Shown here: positions 36,269 through 47,744 of the stretch, one piece after another
How positions within the stretch are numbered: the stretch's first letter is position 1
Layout of the letters: each line of letters opens with the position of its first letter
NCBI GenBank assembly: GCA_028386065.3
Contig: JAKUCV010007356.1
Location: forward strand, 1 to 64,000
Direction of reading: 5' to 3'
DNA: 64,000 bases
Source of the DNA: Turnera subulata
Taxonomy: Eukaryota; Streptophyta; Magnoliopsida; Malpighiales; Passifloraceae
The notes under the pieces: model-generated
What the model was told of the DNA's origin: nothing
Databases searched by the model: none
The model's input: only the letters and a program-made list of their open reading frames with translations
Position numbers and translations under genes: made by a program

Positions 36269-38439
36269 GGGGTGGCAAAGTGGGTGTCCATGGGTATCCA
36301 TAGGTTGGGTTATAACGGGTCATACTTATACCTATTTATCCATTTATGACCAATCAAAAAAATTTGAATGGATACCCAAACCTATTTAGACCTATTTAAT
36401 ATGAGTTATCCATTTATCTATTTAGACCCATTTAGTGTGGGTACACTCATTTACCCATTTAATGTTAATATTTACTTTCAAGTTTGTATATTTTAATTTT
36501 GTCAAGATTATTTTTCATTAATCCGATCCCGACTCATATGGATCTGACCGAGCCCATATAGGCCCAATTGGCCACATTTTTTTTCAAATAATAAATTTAT
36601 ATTAATCTGACCCCGACTCATATTAATCTGACCAAACCTATATAGATTCGACCGAGCCTATATGGGCCCATATAGGCCCAATTGACCCATTTTTTTTTTC
36701 AAATAACAAATTTATATTAATCCGACCACGACTCATATTAATCTAAGCCAACCCATATAGATACGACCAGGCCCATGTAGGCCATATAGGCCCAATTGAC
36801 TCGATTTTTTTTTCAAATAATGAATTTATATTAATCTGACCCTGGCTCATATTAATCTAATTAAACCCATATGGATCCGACCGAGCCCATATAGGCCCAA
36901 TTAACCCAATTTTTTTTCCAAATAATATATTTATATTAATCCGACCCCGACTCATATTAATCTAACCCAACCCATATGGATCTGACTAGGCCCATATAGG
37001 CCCAATTGACTCGATTTCTTTTTTTTATTTCAAATAATGAATTTATATTAATCCGACCCAGAATCATATTAATCTGATCCAACCCACATGGAACCGACCG
37101 AACCCATGTAGGCCCATATAGGCCCAATTGACCCGATTTCTTCTTTTTTTTTTTTTTCAAATAATGAAATGGAAACGTTGGCTCCTTTAATTTTCTCAAT
37201 GCGTGACTGATGACTTATGCCTTCCCCAGCTATCATTGACATTTCGAGCAAAGTTGAGGCACCGATTCCCTTATTGGGTTAATAGAAATATTAAGAAACT
37301 CACCAACGACAAATGCTTAGCCTATTAAAGATCAGGAGCATACTATTGTCTAACTACATAACAGAACAGACTATTTTCACCTAGTAAAGAACAGGTGTAC
37401 ATGCAAATTGATAACTAGAGAAAAATATGATAACTAACGTTTCGCTTTTGGTTATCTGTAGTAAGACAAGCACATTTACTTGACCAAGTTAAGCAATTTC
37501 TACATCAATTTGGGTCCTAGACACGCAAAAGGCCGATATAACATTTCCAACATTGTTCCCTAGCATTAGAGAGCTGAGCAGGAAGAACAATGAAATGTTT
37601 TGTTCATCATGGGCCGTGAATAATTTAACTTGCTGGCAATGCAAGAATGATATGTCCAAAAAAAAAAAAAGAGACAATGCAAAAATGTTCAAGCTGCCCT
37701 TTCTTGTGCTCATTACAGAAGCCTATTATGTCTCTTAGGCATATCAACGAACAATTTGATTGCATCAACATCAAACCCAAATTTTTTCCAAAGCATTACA
37801 TGGTTACCATACCAAGACGATGACAGTGAACACACAGAGTAATGACAAGGTAATACTTTACGAATAGAGTTCACGAATCACATAGAGTAATGAAAATGAA
37901 CAAAGCCGTCTTATTTAGCCTAGAAGAAATTTAAATAAAAAGATGTAGAAAACGATATAATGTTAGCCAAGAGGGAAGAAGAGACTTGCCAGAAACAAAG
38001 AGGTTAGAACTGGACTCTGTTAGCGAGCACGAGCAGGGCCAGGAGTCAAAGCTGTAGCTTGCTAAGATAGAAACAAAAGAATGGAGAAAGTCGTCCAGAG
38101 GCGGAAGAAGCCACGAGAATGTCGGCGGTGGCGGTGGAGGGAAGCAGAGAGGGAGGAGGATAGATATCGGCGGAGGAGGGGGTCGGCGGAGGAAGAGCGA
38201 CGCCGGAGGAGGAAACAGGAGAGAAGATCGGTGAAATCGAAATATTAAATTGGTTTGGATGTAATGATTTGGGTTGATGCCATTACCCAACCCAAATAAA
38301 CTCACAATTTTATGGGTTAAATGGATAAAATATTCATTCAGACCCATTTAGATTAATACTAACCCATTTAGACCCATTATCTATTTATGTGTGGGTTAAA
38401 TGGGTAATCTATTGGGTACCTAACCCATTTTGCTACCCC
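36269..38439. mobile_element. Candidate TIR element with GGGGTRGCAAARTGGG ends
   Basis: The left end reads GGGGTGGCAAAGTGGG and the right end, reverse-complemented, reads GGGGTAGCAAAATGGG (14 of 16). Both ends are followed by runs of ACCCATTTA-type or GGGTTA-type motifs pointing inward. Such ends are common in plant non-autonomous DNA transposons, perhaps of the hAT group. An 8-bp target duplication was looked for and not found. The interior holds the tandem repeats at 36540-37160 and a Pro/Phe-rich low-complexity frame (37931-38347, minus strand). Confidence 0.5.
36540..37160. repeat. Tandem repeat, period about 107-116 bp, five to six copies
   Basis: The motif TTTATATTAATC recurs near 36596, 36712, 36824, 36931 and 37042. 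Each copy is followed by CCGACC..GACTCATATTAATCT-like and CCATATAGGCCCAATTG-like blocks and a T-run. Units differ by point changes and T-run length. Confidence 0.8.
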
Positions 38440-39114
38440 TTCGGGAAACTAATAAATCTTATCACTTTCTTAGAAAAAGAGATCATTTTTTAATAAAATT
38501 TGAATAAAAAAAATCCCAACACCATTATTTTTTAAAAGATATAATTTGAATAAAAACAATAAGAAAAATTCCACGTGTCATTATTTTAATCATTAAAAAA
38601 ACTAAACATGAAGTATATATATATATAGATAACTAGTACACATCGCGGTGTAAAGAATTTGCGTTTGGCTTGATCGTAATTATAATTTTTTGTATTATAT
38701 AATATTATTTATTTTTAGAATAATAAATTAAAATGTAGTAAAACTTAGCATATTAAAAATAACACAGAATATTGATATTTTTTTGAAAAAATTTAAACAT
38801 AATTTAATTAGTTACATAAAATAATATAGGAAAAATAATGATGAAAATGTATAAAAAATACAATCAATATAAATAGAAAAAATTACCCCTTGAATGATTG
38901 CCGAGAAGATGTAAAACACATTTGTGTAGTAGGAAAACTTACAAATAAATGTATTTTTTATAGAAAATGAATTATGAAAAAATAATATTATAAATAAAGA
39001 ATATATTTATCAATATCTTATCATTGTTTTTAAAAAGAAATAAAAAAATAAGTTAATTATAAAATAATAACTAAGATAATTGTAAATGCAACACATGTCT
39101 TGTTTATATGCTTT
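38440..39114. other. AT-rich spacer, nothing recognised
   Basis: Very AT-rich, with no open frame of note and no repeat that could be assigned. It is probably degraded transposon DNA between two elements. Confidence 0.4.
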
Positions 39115-39186
39115 TCACTACAGACCAACACGGGAACTTTCCAACATGCTTTGTCCTCACTCGCATGTTTTCAGGAAAAACTTCCC

Positions 39187-39247
39187 AGGAGGTCACCCAT
39201 CTTAGAATTGCTCCAAGTCAAGCACGTTTAACTTTAGTGTTCTTATG
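39187..39247 (-). ncRNA. 5S rRNA-derived segment in the left LTR
   Basis: On the minus strand the order AGTTAAACGTGCTTGACTT, GGAGCAATTCTAAGATGG, GTGACCTCC follows plant 5S rRNA from its A box through its C box (in 5S: AGTTAAGCGCGCTTGGG, then GGATGGGTGACCTCC). It is a diverged 5S relic inside a retroelement LTR and not a ribosomal gene. The control-box positions are largely kept, so polymerase III transcription is possible. Confidence 0.85.
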
Positions 39248-39634
39248 GAATGAGTGCCGAAAAGGTAGGTGCACCTTGTTGATATAGTTAGTACCCATCA
39301 AACCGTTTAAACTAATCTCAATTGTGCAGTCCCATACCTGTATAACCTCGAAATCACTTCATTTGAGCTATTCTTAATTATACAGTCCCATACCCGTATA
39401 ATTACGAAATCACCCTAATTGTGCAGCCCCATCCCTACACAGTCTTAGGATCTCTCCTATTCCGGTTTGGATTCGGTTCATTCGTGTGCCCCTCCGTCTA
39501 GAAGCCACTCCTTGTCCATGCTCATCCCTGCACCGGCGTACACTTCCCGCCTTCATAGACCTCGGGTGTCACAGGCCCACCAGCTTCCGCTAGGTTCGTC
39601 CCCGAACCCTGCACCGTACTAGGAGAGTCCTGGA

Positions 39635-39646
39635 GCTCCGCTACCA
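39635..39646 (-). promoter_or_regulatory. Primer binding site of the Cassandra-like element
   Basis: TGGTAGCGGAGC on the minus strand, two bases after the LTR end. It differs at two positions from the usual initiator tRNA-Met site TGGTATCAGAGC. Confidence 0.6.
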
Positions 39647-39730
39647 ACTGTAACGTCCACTGTCACTACAGACCAACACAGGACCTTTCCAACATGCTTT
39701 GTCCTCACTCGCATGTTTCCAAGAAAAACT

Positions 39731-39790
39731 TCCCAGGAGGTCACCCATTTTAGAATTGCTCCAAGTCAAGCACGTTTAACTTTGGAGTTC
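39731..39790 (-). ncRNA. 5S rRNA-derived segment in the right LTR
   Basis: Second copy of the 5S-like segment. It is nearly identical to the left copy apart from a few substitutions (for example CATTTTAGAATT for CATCTTAGAATT on the plus strand). Same interpretation. Confidence 0.85.
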
Positions 39791-40116
39791 TTATGGAATG
39801 AGTGCCGAAAAGGTAGGTGCACTTTGTTGATATAGTTAGTACCCATCAAACCGTTTAAACTATTCTCAATTGTGCAGTCCCATACCTTTACAACCTCGAA
39901 ATCACTTCATTTGAGCTATTCTTAATTATACAGTCCCATACCCGTATAATTACAAAATCGCCCCAATTGTGCAGCCCCATCCCTATACAGTCTCAGGATC
40001 TCTCCTATTCCGATGTGGATTCGGTTCATTCGTATGCCCCTCCGTCTAGAAGCCTGCCAGAAGCCGCTCCTTGTCCATGCTCATCCCGGCACCGGCGTAC
40101 ACTTTCCGCCTTCATA

Positions 40117-40332
40117 GAAAAATGAGGACGGATATATTTCTTGAGCAAATTTTATCAACAACTAAAAAGAAATTATTTAAAGAGGTTAACGGACTTGTCG
40201 GTAATATTATATTATTAGGTCATGTATTGTGCCATCATATTGCCTTTCTATGCATAATTACGGATGGCAATAGAAGTTTGTTGGTCATATTGTATTATTA
40301 TTACTTCAATTACTTCTAGCACCTTATAGCAA
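40117..40332 (-). repeat. Dispersed inverted repeat, interrupted copy, part 1
   Basis: Reverse complement of about 5522-5740 (shared CCGTTAACCTCTTT and ATTGCTATAAGG motifs). It is separated from its continuation at 45972 by the LINE nest. Its left end abuts the Cassandra-like element. Confidence 0.75.
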
Positions 40333-40387
40333 TAGATGTTTTTTTTGGTTTGAAGACGGGGCAAAAAACCTTTATATTAATATGAAA

Positions 40388-40656
40388 CTAACCAGCAATA
40401 CAGCGACGGGGCCAGGAAACGCCTCGAAGATCACTGTTGTAAATATCTAAACAAAAAGCAGGAATCGAAGAGTAAATATTGAAATGCATAAGCAAGCCAG
40501 AAGTATCATTGGCTAAAGCATCCGCCAAACGATTGGCTAAAGCATCCGCCAAACGATTGGCTTCATGGTATGTGTGCACCAGTTGGACCTGCCAATCTTG
40601 CTCCACAAGCATGAACACCCGGCGAAGTAATGGGTCGAACTCACCACCCCTACAAG
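40388..40656 (-). pseudogene. LINE RNase H, C-terminal part
   Basis: Minus-strand frame with the RNase H ending QVQLVHTYHEANRLADALA, where the His-x4-Asn-x2-Ala-Asp-x-Leu-Ala pattern is typical of the RNase H of plant LINEs. It contains an in-frame 24-bp tandem duplication giving NRLADALA twice (about 40507-40560). It continues the domain begun at 44264-44560, across the hAT-like insertion. Confidence 0.85.
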
Positions 40657-43600
40657 CAGGGACAGATCCAGCATGTAGTCACCGTAGGCAGGTGACTACA
40701 CTGGATTTTTGGAAAAAAAGTATTATTATAGCAATACAATATATATATGACTAGTGTTTTAATTAGGAATGTGAATTTTAGATTTGCATTCCAATTTGGA
40801 TTGTGTGTGTATTTTTTCATTTACTTCCTTACTTCTATATATAGTTCTGTAGTTGTATTAGAATTCTAATCTGATTTGTTTTTAGTTTTCTAGTGAATCT
40901 CATTAGTATTTAAATTTCTAATAATCTTTAAGATATCCACCTTGATTATTTTTGTAATAATTCACAAAAAAATCTGGTAGATAATTTCCTAACCAAACTA
41001 AAACTAGATAGAATTGTTATCCCAAAAGTTTTAAGAACTCTCGTTAATTTGGGGAATCTAATCATTTTATGTATTTATTCCGGACAATAAATTGCAAAAC
41101 CAAATAATTTTATTATTTCTATGTTAAAAAATATTCTTTTGTAATGAGGAATCTAACCAAGAGAGTCCTTAAAAAAATTAATTTAATTAGTTTGACGAAT
41201 AAGTTAGAGACAAAAAGTTCAGATGAATTATACTAGCTAATTGTATTTTAGCGAATTTTTTTAAAATCATAATATCTTGTTGTATTTGCATGATATTAAT
41301 ATGGAATTTAAATGCAACTGTAACAGCCTCGGTAATTTTTATGTTATTACCGTCACTGTAAAATCTATTTTTACAGTTAATTACTATTTAAATTAATCTT
41401 GAATAATTAATTAACGGTAATTTACACTTCGGAAACCGAAACCGAGCCCTGCCCCACGCTCGGGATTTTTCTGCGGATTTTCCGGAACGAAGTTGGAATT
41501 TTTTGGGTCCAGGAATATCGAGAAAAGTCAGTATTAACCCCGAATTATCGGGCCCGGAATTAAGACAATGTGGTACTAGCAATATTTTCTGGTTCGGACA
41601 GAACCCGGTTCACATGCTGCACAGTGAAGAGGCTGCAGCCGCAATTCACTGTGAGCATGTGAATGACCAGTTGCTGCCCGTGACCAGCCATGTCCTACAC
41701 TGCCTTTTGATTCTTTTTCTTTCCTGCTTGGCATCACCATCGACATCCCCATTCACCTGCAACCCCCAACTTCACCTGCAAAGAAGAGCCCATCTCCATT
41801 CTTCTCCTGCCAACCATAACTGCAAAACAAAAAAAACAACAACAACAAACCCAGTTCTTTTTCGTTTCAACTAAAACCAGAAAAACAATAGGAAAAAAAA
41901 AACAAAAAAAAGAGAAGAAAAGAAAGAGAACAAAAAGAAAGAAACCGGGAAAGAAAAGAAGAATAAAAGGAAAAAAAAAAGAAAAGGAGAAAGGGAAGGG
42001 GGCCGCCGGCCACCACCACGAAGCACCACCCGACGAGTCCACCTTCTCCTTCTCCTCCTGCCTACGCCGCAGCAGCGCCGTCCCGAGAAGCCGCCGTCGA
42101 CGAGCCCTGCAGATCCGGCGCGAGCAGACCCGACGCGACCGAGCCACCTCGTCCCTCTTCCCATCGCTCCTCCTCCTTCGTGTCGCGCCGCCCGCGGCTG
42201 TCTCCCCTCTCCTTCGCCCAGCCTTGCTCGCTGCCTCCCCGCGCCGCCCGCCTGTGTCGCCGCCGCCCTGCAACTCAAGGTGAGGCTTGAGGAGGTTGAC
42301 GACCCGCGACCCGAATTGTTGGTTTCGCGGGTTGACCCGGATCGTTTGGGTTGCTGGGCACGGTTTTGTGTGATGTTGGGCTGGGTTGTTTAGATGGGTT
42401 TCATGGTTGGGCTAAGTGTTGGGCTGATTAGTTAGGTTTTGGGTAGTGGGTTTAGGTGAGAGTGGGCTAGTTGTGTCATGGGTTGGAGATGGGTTAGGAT
42501 TGGGCCTGGGTTTTAGATTGGACTGGCCCAGTCCGGAAAATAAATAAAAAAAAAAGAGAAGAAAATATAATTGTGAGGAATAAACCTGGAATTAAAAAAA
42601 ATAATAAAAATATAATAAATTGTGAAATAATATTTTGGGAATCTTAGGAAAATATAAATATGGAGCTAATGGAAAATATAGATTTTGGAGAAGTATAAGG
42701 TATACGGGAAAATTAAATTTTACAAAATATATAGGATATAAAATAATTGTTAAGAGGGAAATAATTATGGAGAATATAAATGCATAGTGAGTTATAATAA
42801 TTCTGAGGGAAATAATTTAGGGAAGAGTGTTACATAGTAGGAATTGTACCGGAATAATATCCGGAAGTAAGTATAGGTATAAGAACAGTATTATTTTGCC
42901 ACTTACGAATAAACGGTGAATTGTGTCGGAAATAGGAAATAACCTGGGGAAGTAACCGAGACAAGTCCGTATTTAATTTTCGTTAATTCGATAGTAGCAT
43001 GACATTGCATACCACTTATATGTGCATATTATTTGTTGATATAGGAGTTGATAACGAGCTGATACCTGAGGAGCCGGACTTGGAGTCAGTTGGACAGTTC
43101 CAAACTTGATATCGGCTAAGGTGAGGATAGATAAACCCTGATATGTGCCCGTAATGCTGTGCTTGTTCCTTAGTTGTTTGTGAAATCTGTTGCTAGATTG
43201 ATCTGCTAGAATAATTGTTGACTGTTACATGATTGTTATGGAATTGTTGATGCTGCTGTAGAAATGTGTTAGTTTTGTATATGCTGTGATGGAAATTTTG
43301 TTGGACTGTTTAATGTGAAAGATTGGTGATTGTTGATTGAATGAAATTCGGATTAATCTGAGATAATAGAAATTGAGAAAATGATGAAAGAGTAATGGAT
43401 TGAACTGGAAAATTGAGTTGATGATATATTTGTCACTTGGAAAGTAGTGGTACGACTAGATGGTTAGAGACTAGTTCTGTGGTGTCTTGCCAGAGGGTTT
43501 GTTGGTTGGGGTGTTGACCCCGGATTTGTGATATTGGGATGTTGATCCATGATTACTTCGAAAGTATTATGGTTGAATATATCTTTGTTTATCTTTCGTC

Positions 43601-44269
43601 GGTGAGCGCTTCGGACTCACCCCTCGCCTGCGGGGTTTCATCCCGTAGGTTTGGTTGATCGTAGTTCAGGTACGAGGTTCGTTGGCTGCTGCTTACTTCT
43701 CCACCTGACCCGGATCCATACACCGCTGCATCTGCATCTTAGTCTTCCACTGCTAGTCTTTTTAGTGTGAAATTGTTGTTGCTGCTGTATTATATTTGAT
43801 GTTGGTTGGTTTGGAGTGTTGGTTTGAATAATGGTCCCCGGGATCGGGTGACGAATTCTGTATTTGGGAATTGCTTGTATTGTATTATACATTGTATGTA
43901 CTGTCTGCTACTGTAGTAAGAACAGTTCCGGCACGTGTTTGCCCTGTACGGTAAATACGGGTCGGGGCGCTTCAACAACTCTTTTTCTTAAGAAGATTTA
44001 AATATTAAATTTTAACTTTTAAAAAATTAATGTAACATTACCTTTAGATTTAGTTAAATGATTCATATTTCTTAAAACTAATTACCGAGATTTTGATTAT
44101 TATAGCGAAGGAGCCACATTTATTCTTAATTTTTGCTTGGTTATTTAACAACTATTTGATTTCAAAGAAAGCTAAATTTGTTATACCACAAAAAAAAGAA
44201 AGCTAAATTTGTTTATTAAATATCTTTTTTTTATGCCTACACTAAATAATATTCCTGGATCCGTCACTG
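40657..44269. mobile_element. Non-autonomous hAT-like element with 8-bp target duplication
   Basis: CCTACAAG at 40649-40656 and 44270-44277 is an 8-bp direct duplication, as hAT elements make. The ends are CAGGGACAGATCCAG and, reverse-complemented, CAGTGACGGATCCAG (13 of 15). Without the nested LTR the element is about 950 bp and has no transposase. It lies inside the RNase H region of the LINE. Confidence 0.88.
41319..43974 (+). mobile_element. Solo LTR of family A
   Basis: Begins TGTAACAGCC and ends GGGGCGCTTCA, 2656 bp, with no internal region. Flanking bases GCAAC and ACAAC match at four of five positions, a likely decayed 5-bp target duplication. It shares about 100 nearly unchanged bases (43434-43530) with the LTR at 58395-62151 (61289-61385), as well as the hairpin block at 43601-43649. 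A GC-rich low-complexity stretch at 41990-42290 explains long overlapping frames there. Confidence 0.85.
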
Positions 44270-45965
44270 CCTACAAGACTGAAGAAGGAGAAACAAAGGT
44301 TGGGAATCAATCTCAAGAACAACCCGACGAATTCCCACAGTCCAAGCATGCTTAAGACCAAAAAACACAGCCCAAGTCTTTAACAGAGGAGCAGATCCCC
44401 AAAAACACAGAGAAACCAAACTGCCAGCTCCCCGCCGAATCCCGGCACACCCCTCTAGCATAGGCCGGTCCAGGATTGCCCTTGCTTGCACCATCAGTAT
44501 TCAAATTTACCCAGCCCGGTGAAGGAGCTAACCAGCCAATATCACACCACTGCCGAACCGGTTGATCACCCAATGCCGACCTTGAAAGAAGGAGTTGTTG
44601 TACCTCATAGGCAAAACTATAGATGTCAGAAATAGAATAGAATCCAATACCATGTCTCCCAAAAATCCATCCATTCCGCCAACCCCACAACTTCCACAGC
44701 GTGACACGAAACACTGTGGGCCAGGATAGAGCATCCGAACGTCCAAACTCACCAGAAAGATTCCTTCTAATCCAAGCATGCAATGAACCTGTAGAGAAAG
44801 TAATCCACATGGAAGGTGACACCAATTTGCGCCACACCCGTTGTGCACGCCAGCACCCACATAAGACATGCAGCGTATTCTCCAAAACACCACTGCATGC
44901 ATCACAGCATGGCGAGGCAGCAAACCGGCGCCGGAATCGTTGATCATTCGTCATGAGACTTTCACGAACAACTAGCCAAAGAAAAGAACAAATCCGTTGT
45001 GGTCCACGCCATTTCCAAACCAACTCCCAGATAGAACCCTTACCACCCCAACTGCCTTTGGCCAATAACTCATAAGCAGATCGCGACGTAAATACACCAG
45101 AACTAGAGCCACCCCAACACACCCTGTCAACTTGATTCTGAATAGGAGGTAGCATAGATGCTACCTTAAGGACAATCTCCTGGGGAAGAAGATCACTAAA
45201 CAGACTCCAATTCCATGCACCCGACGCTGTAATAAAACTTGTCAAAGGCCAATGAAGTTGGTCCGCCGCCACAGGACTAGTGGCAAAGCAGAGCAGACTA
45301 GAACCACAGCCCTCAACCCACCAATCACTCCAAAAACAAATGTGCCTTCTGTCACCCACAACCCACCGAATACCCTTCTCAACCACCTCCCACACCGATT
45401 TAATGGCACGCTAAATCGGAGACCCAGATGTTTTGTCCCGTAAGTAAACACGCCCCTCCACAACATGGAAATACTTCGCCACCAAAATTTTAACCCAAAG
45501 ACGATCCTCAAAGCTAAAGATAGCCCAAGCAAGCTTCATAATAAGAGCATCATTGAACCAATGGAGATTTTTTAAACCCAAGCCCCCTCTATTCTTGGGC
45601 TGACAAAGAGTATCCCATTTAACTAAATGAGAATGTTTTGTGTCCACAGTATCACCCCAGATAAAATTGCGGCATAACTGCTCAATCTCCAAACAGACTC
45701 CTTTAAGCAACTTAGCCGACTGCATCGTGTAGACAGGAAGAGCACTAAGGACCGACTGGCATAGAGTAATACGGCCAGCCAAAGAGAGTTGCTCAACCTT
45801 CCAACCCGCCAAACATTCTCGAACAGAATCAAGAATGCCAGCATATGTATTCTTAGAAATACGGCCAGCATACAATGGCACCCCAAGATAAATCCCAAGA
45901 TCATCAGAACGTTGGAATCCACTGAGATTACTAATCTGTGATTGAAGCTCACTAGACACATACAA
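44264..45965 (-). pseudogene. LINE ORF2, C-terminal half, disrupted
   Basis: Minus-strand frame from 45965, with thumb-region motifs after the reverse transcriptase core (YLGVPLYAGRISKN, LAGRITLCQSVLSALPVYTM, GGLGLKNLHWFN). A TAG at 45411 replaces Trp in SPIWRAIKSVWE. The frame then runs to about 44352 through a zf-RVT-like part (RICSFLWLVV, CCDACSGVLENTLHVLCGC) into RNase H (VNLNTDGASKGNPGPAYARG). A frameshift near 44360 moves it to the frame reading WAVFFGLKHAWTVG and LEIDSQPL, and it is then cut by the hAT-like element. Confidence 0.88.
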
Positions 45966-45971
45966 CTAGCT

Positions 45972-47600
45972 TAGATGTTGGATATACTATTAACTATTAT
46001 TACAACTAGCTTCATGTTTTGCCGGCAAAGCAAACCTCCTGATTTTATTTTTCGAATGTGAGAAGAAAAGATTTCATTTTGATTCATAGTCTAATTTCTC
46101 AACGCTTGGTCATGACATCACATGAGGTATGTTGGATGATACATTTTCTTTTGTTTTTTCATTAAAAGAGAAATAACGGCGATGGAATAGATTATTAAGT
46201 TTTCCCACACAACGATTGCAACTCTTAATCATAAAGAACGAAGACAATCTTCCGAACTAGTTTTTGTTTATATGACATTCATTACGAATTCTCAGCTATT
46301 TTTTTTTCACTCGCTGCATGGTTGTCATACATAGCAAGAACATCAAAGAAATCATATTCATTGGAGGGGAAAAAAAAATCTATAGTTCAAAATATTCAGT
46401 TGGGTTTTCCACGAACGATATGACCCTGAGCCCAACAGCAGTTCTAATTATACAACTTTGATGGCATCATGACTGCGAAACCATAAAATAGTACTACACG
46501 AACAAAATCATAAACAAGTACATGCAACACCCCCATTTATTTTATCAAAACTCTCTTGAAAATGATTTAATCAATTAACACAAAGAATGTCAAAGTTAAC
46601 CTACCAAGTACCAACAACTTGCATTTTATGGAACAGTAACTGGGTATACTCAATCGGCAACGTTAATTAAGTTAACCGATATGTTTTGCATGGATTTTTT
46701 TTTGTTGAACTTCTATTTTGCATACATCGTGCCTATGTCATCAACCACTAAGCATTTGTTTCAAGATAGTACAAAAAAAATAAAATAAAATTACCAATCT
46801 TCTAAAATCTAGCAAAGATTTTGACATCTCAACCAATTCGATTCTTGTTGCGATCCTGCCCTTGTTTTTCCACCCTTTTCCATTATATATCAGGACAGCA
46901 CCTCCCCTTGTTGCTGCTACGGTTCTCTTTAATTCTTTCCTGCCTCCGTTGCTCAAATATAATCCAAGATCATCATCTAAGATGCTTTTCCAAACACTAG
47001 AAGAGACTATTGTGGGTGAATGGTTGGATCCTTATCATCAATCCCTGTTGTCATGATCATGAGGTAATTTTATAGAAAGTGGGATATTGGGATGGTTCAA
47101 TCAAATCAAATCTCCCAAAGTACAGTTGGGTCCTTTAATCTGATTGAGCCGTGCCAATATCACGCTTGTTAACCACCCTTATATAGCTCATCCACCATTG
47201 ATTGTAGTTAGACTACTTTTGTTCATATTTTGTGAAGTTGCTTCATTTTCCCTATGTAGACTGCTTAGCCTTCAATCTCTTGTAACATCTAATTAATTTG
47301 AATTAAGAACTAAGTAGTCAATGAACAAGTAGCAACCAATTAAATTAATGAACATGTTCCAATTGTGTATGTTTAAACATGCTTCCATGGAACTTTTGTA
47401 CTCTTCACATACTTTCAACAAAATGCTTAAATCCAAGAGGTGTCAGAATTGCAGATACTCTTTTTTTTTTGTAGATACTCTTTCAACTATACACCCATTG
47501 GGGGGTACATATATATGCTTATTTTCATATTTTTAGTCACGAGTGGTTAATTTTTATGTTTCAATTGAGAGATTGGATGATATTTTTGGGATCATGCATT
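45972..47600 (-). repeat. Dispersed inverted repeat, interrupted copy, part 2
   Basis: Reverse complement of about 3857-5521. Shared landmarks include TTTGCCGGCAAA (46017-46028 and 5468-5479), the ACGATATG..CCCAACAGCAG block and the CCCAATGGGTGTAT block near 47500. No gene recognised. Confidence 0.75.
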
Positions 47601-47744
47601 TAATTTGCTCACGCTAGAACAAAATAACTCCGTTTCTACACGGACTCTAAATGTAACCAAAGGTAGCAGTAGATATTTGCTTTGATAGTGTATTTTTCCA
47701 CCTGAAGGATTTAGGATCCACCGTGGGGGAATATATAAATGTTG

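Larger units (their letters stand above)
39115..40117 (-). mobile_element. Cassandra-like TRIM retroelement with 5S rRNA sequence in its LTRs
   Basis: Two direct repeats of about 460 bp (39115-39573 and 39649-40117) flank a 75-bp internal segment. On the minus strand the internal segment starts two bases after an LTR end (GTTACA) with a primer-binding-site-like TGGTAGCGGAGC and ends in a purine-rich AAGCTGGTGGGCC before the next LTR start. Each LTR contains 5S rRNA-derived sequence in the element's sense. This combination (tiny internal region, LTRs, 5S with its polymerase III control region) defines Cassandra elements. The outer end of each LTR lacks about 15 bases compared with the inner ends. 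There are no coding genes; such elements move with enzymes of other retroelements. Confidence 0.87.
40341..45971 (-). mobile_element. 5'-truncated L1-type LINE with target duplication, host of two later insertions
   Basis: TAGATGTT occurs at 40333-40340 and 45972-45979 on the plus strand, flanking a minus-strand LINE that ends in an A-run (plus-strand T-run from 40339). The uninterrupted target is visible at 5514-5521 in the other copy of the surrounding repeat. The element keeps the end of the reverse transcriptase region, a zf-RVT domain and an RNase H domain. The endonuclease and catalytic reverse transcriptase are missing. A hAT-like element splits it at 40657-44269. Confidence 0.87.

Noticed and set aside
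36540..37160. CRISPR-like array
   Set aside because: A eukaryotic tandem repeat of about 110-bp degenerate units; no short exact repeats with unique spacers.
37931..38347. 138-codon minus-strand frame, Pro/Phe/Ser-rich
   Set aside because: Compositional; lies inside a repeat element with no family resemblance.
39115..40117. Genuine tandem 5S rRNA genes
   Set aside because: The 5S-like part is diverged and sits in LTRs with a primer binding site and purine tract; the spacing and flanks are those of a retroelement.
41734..42278. Two long minus-strand frames in a purine/GC-rich block
   Set aside because: Within the solo LTR; low-complexity Arg/Gly and Phe-rich translations.
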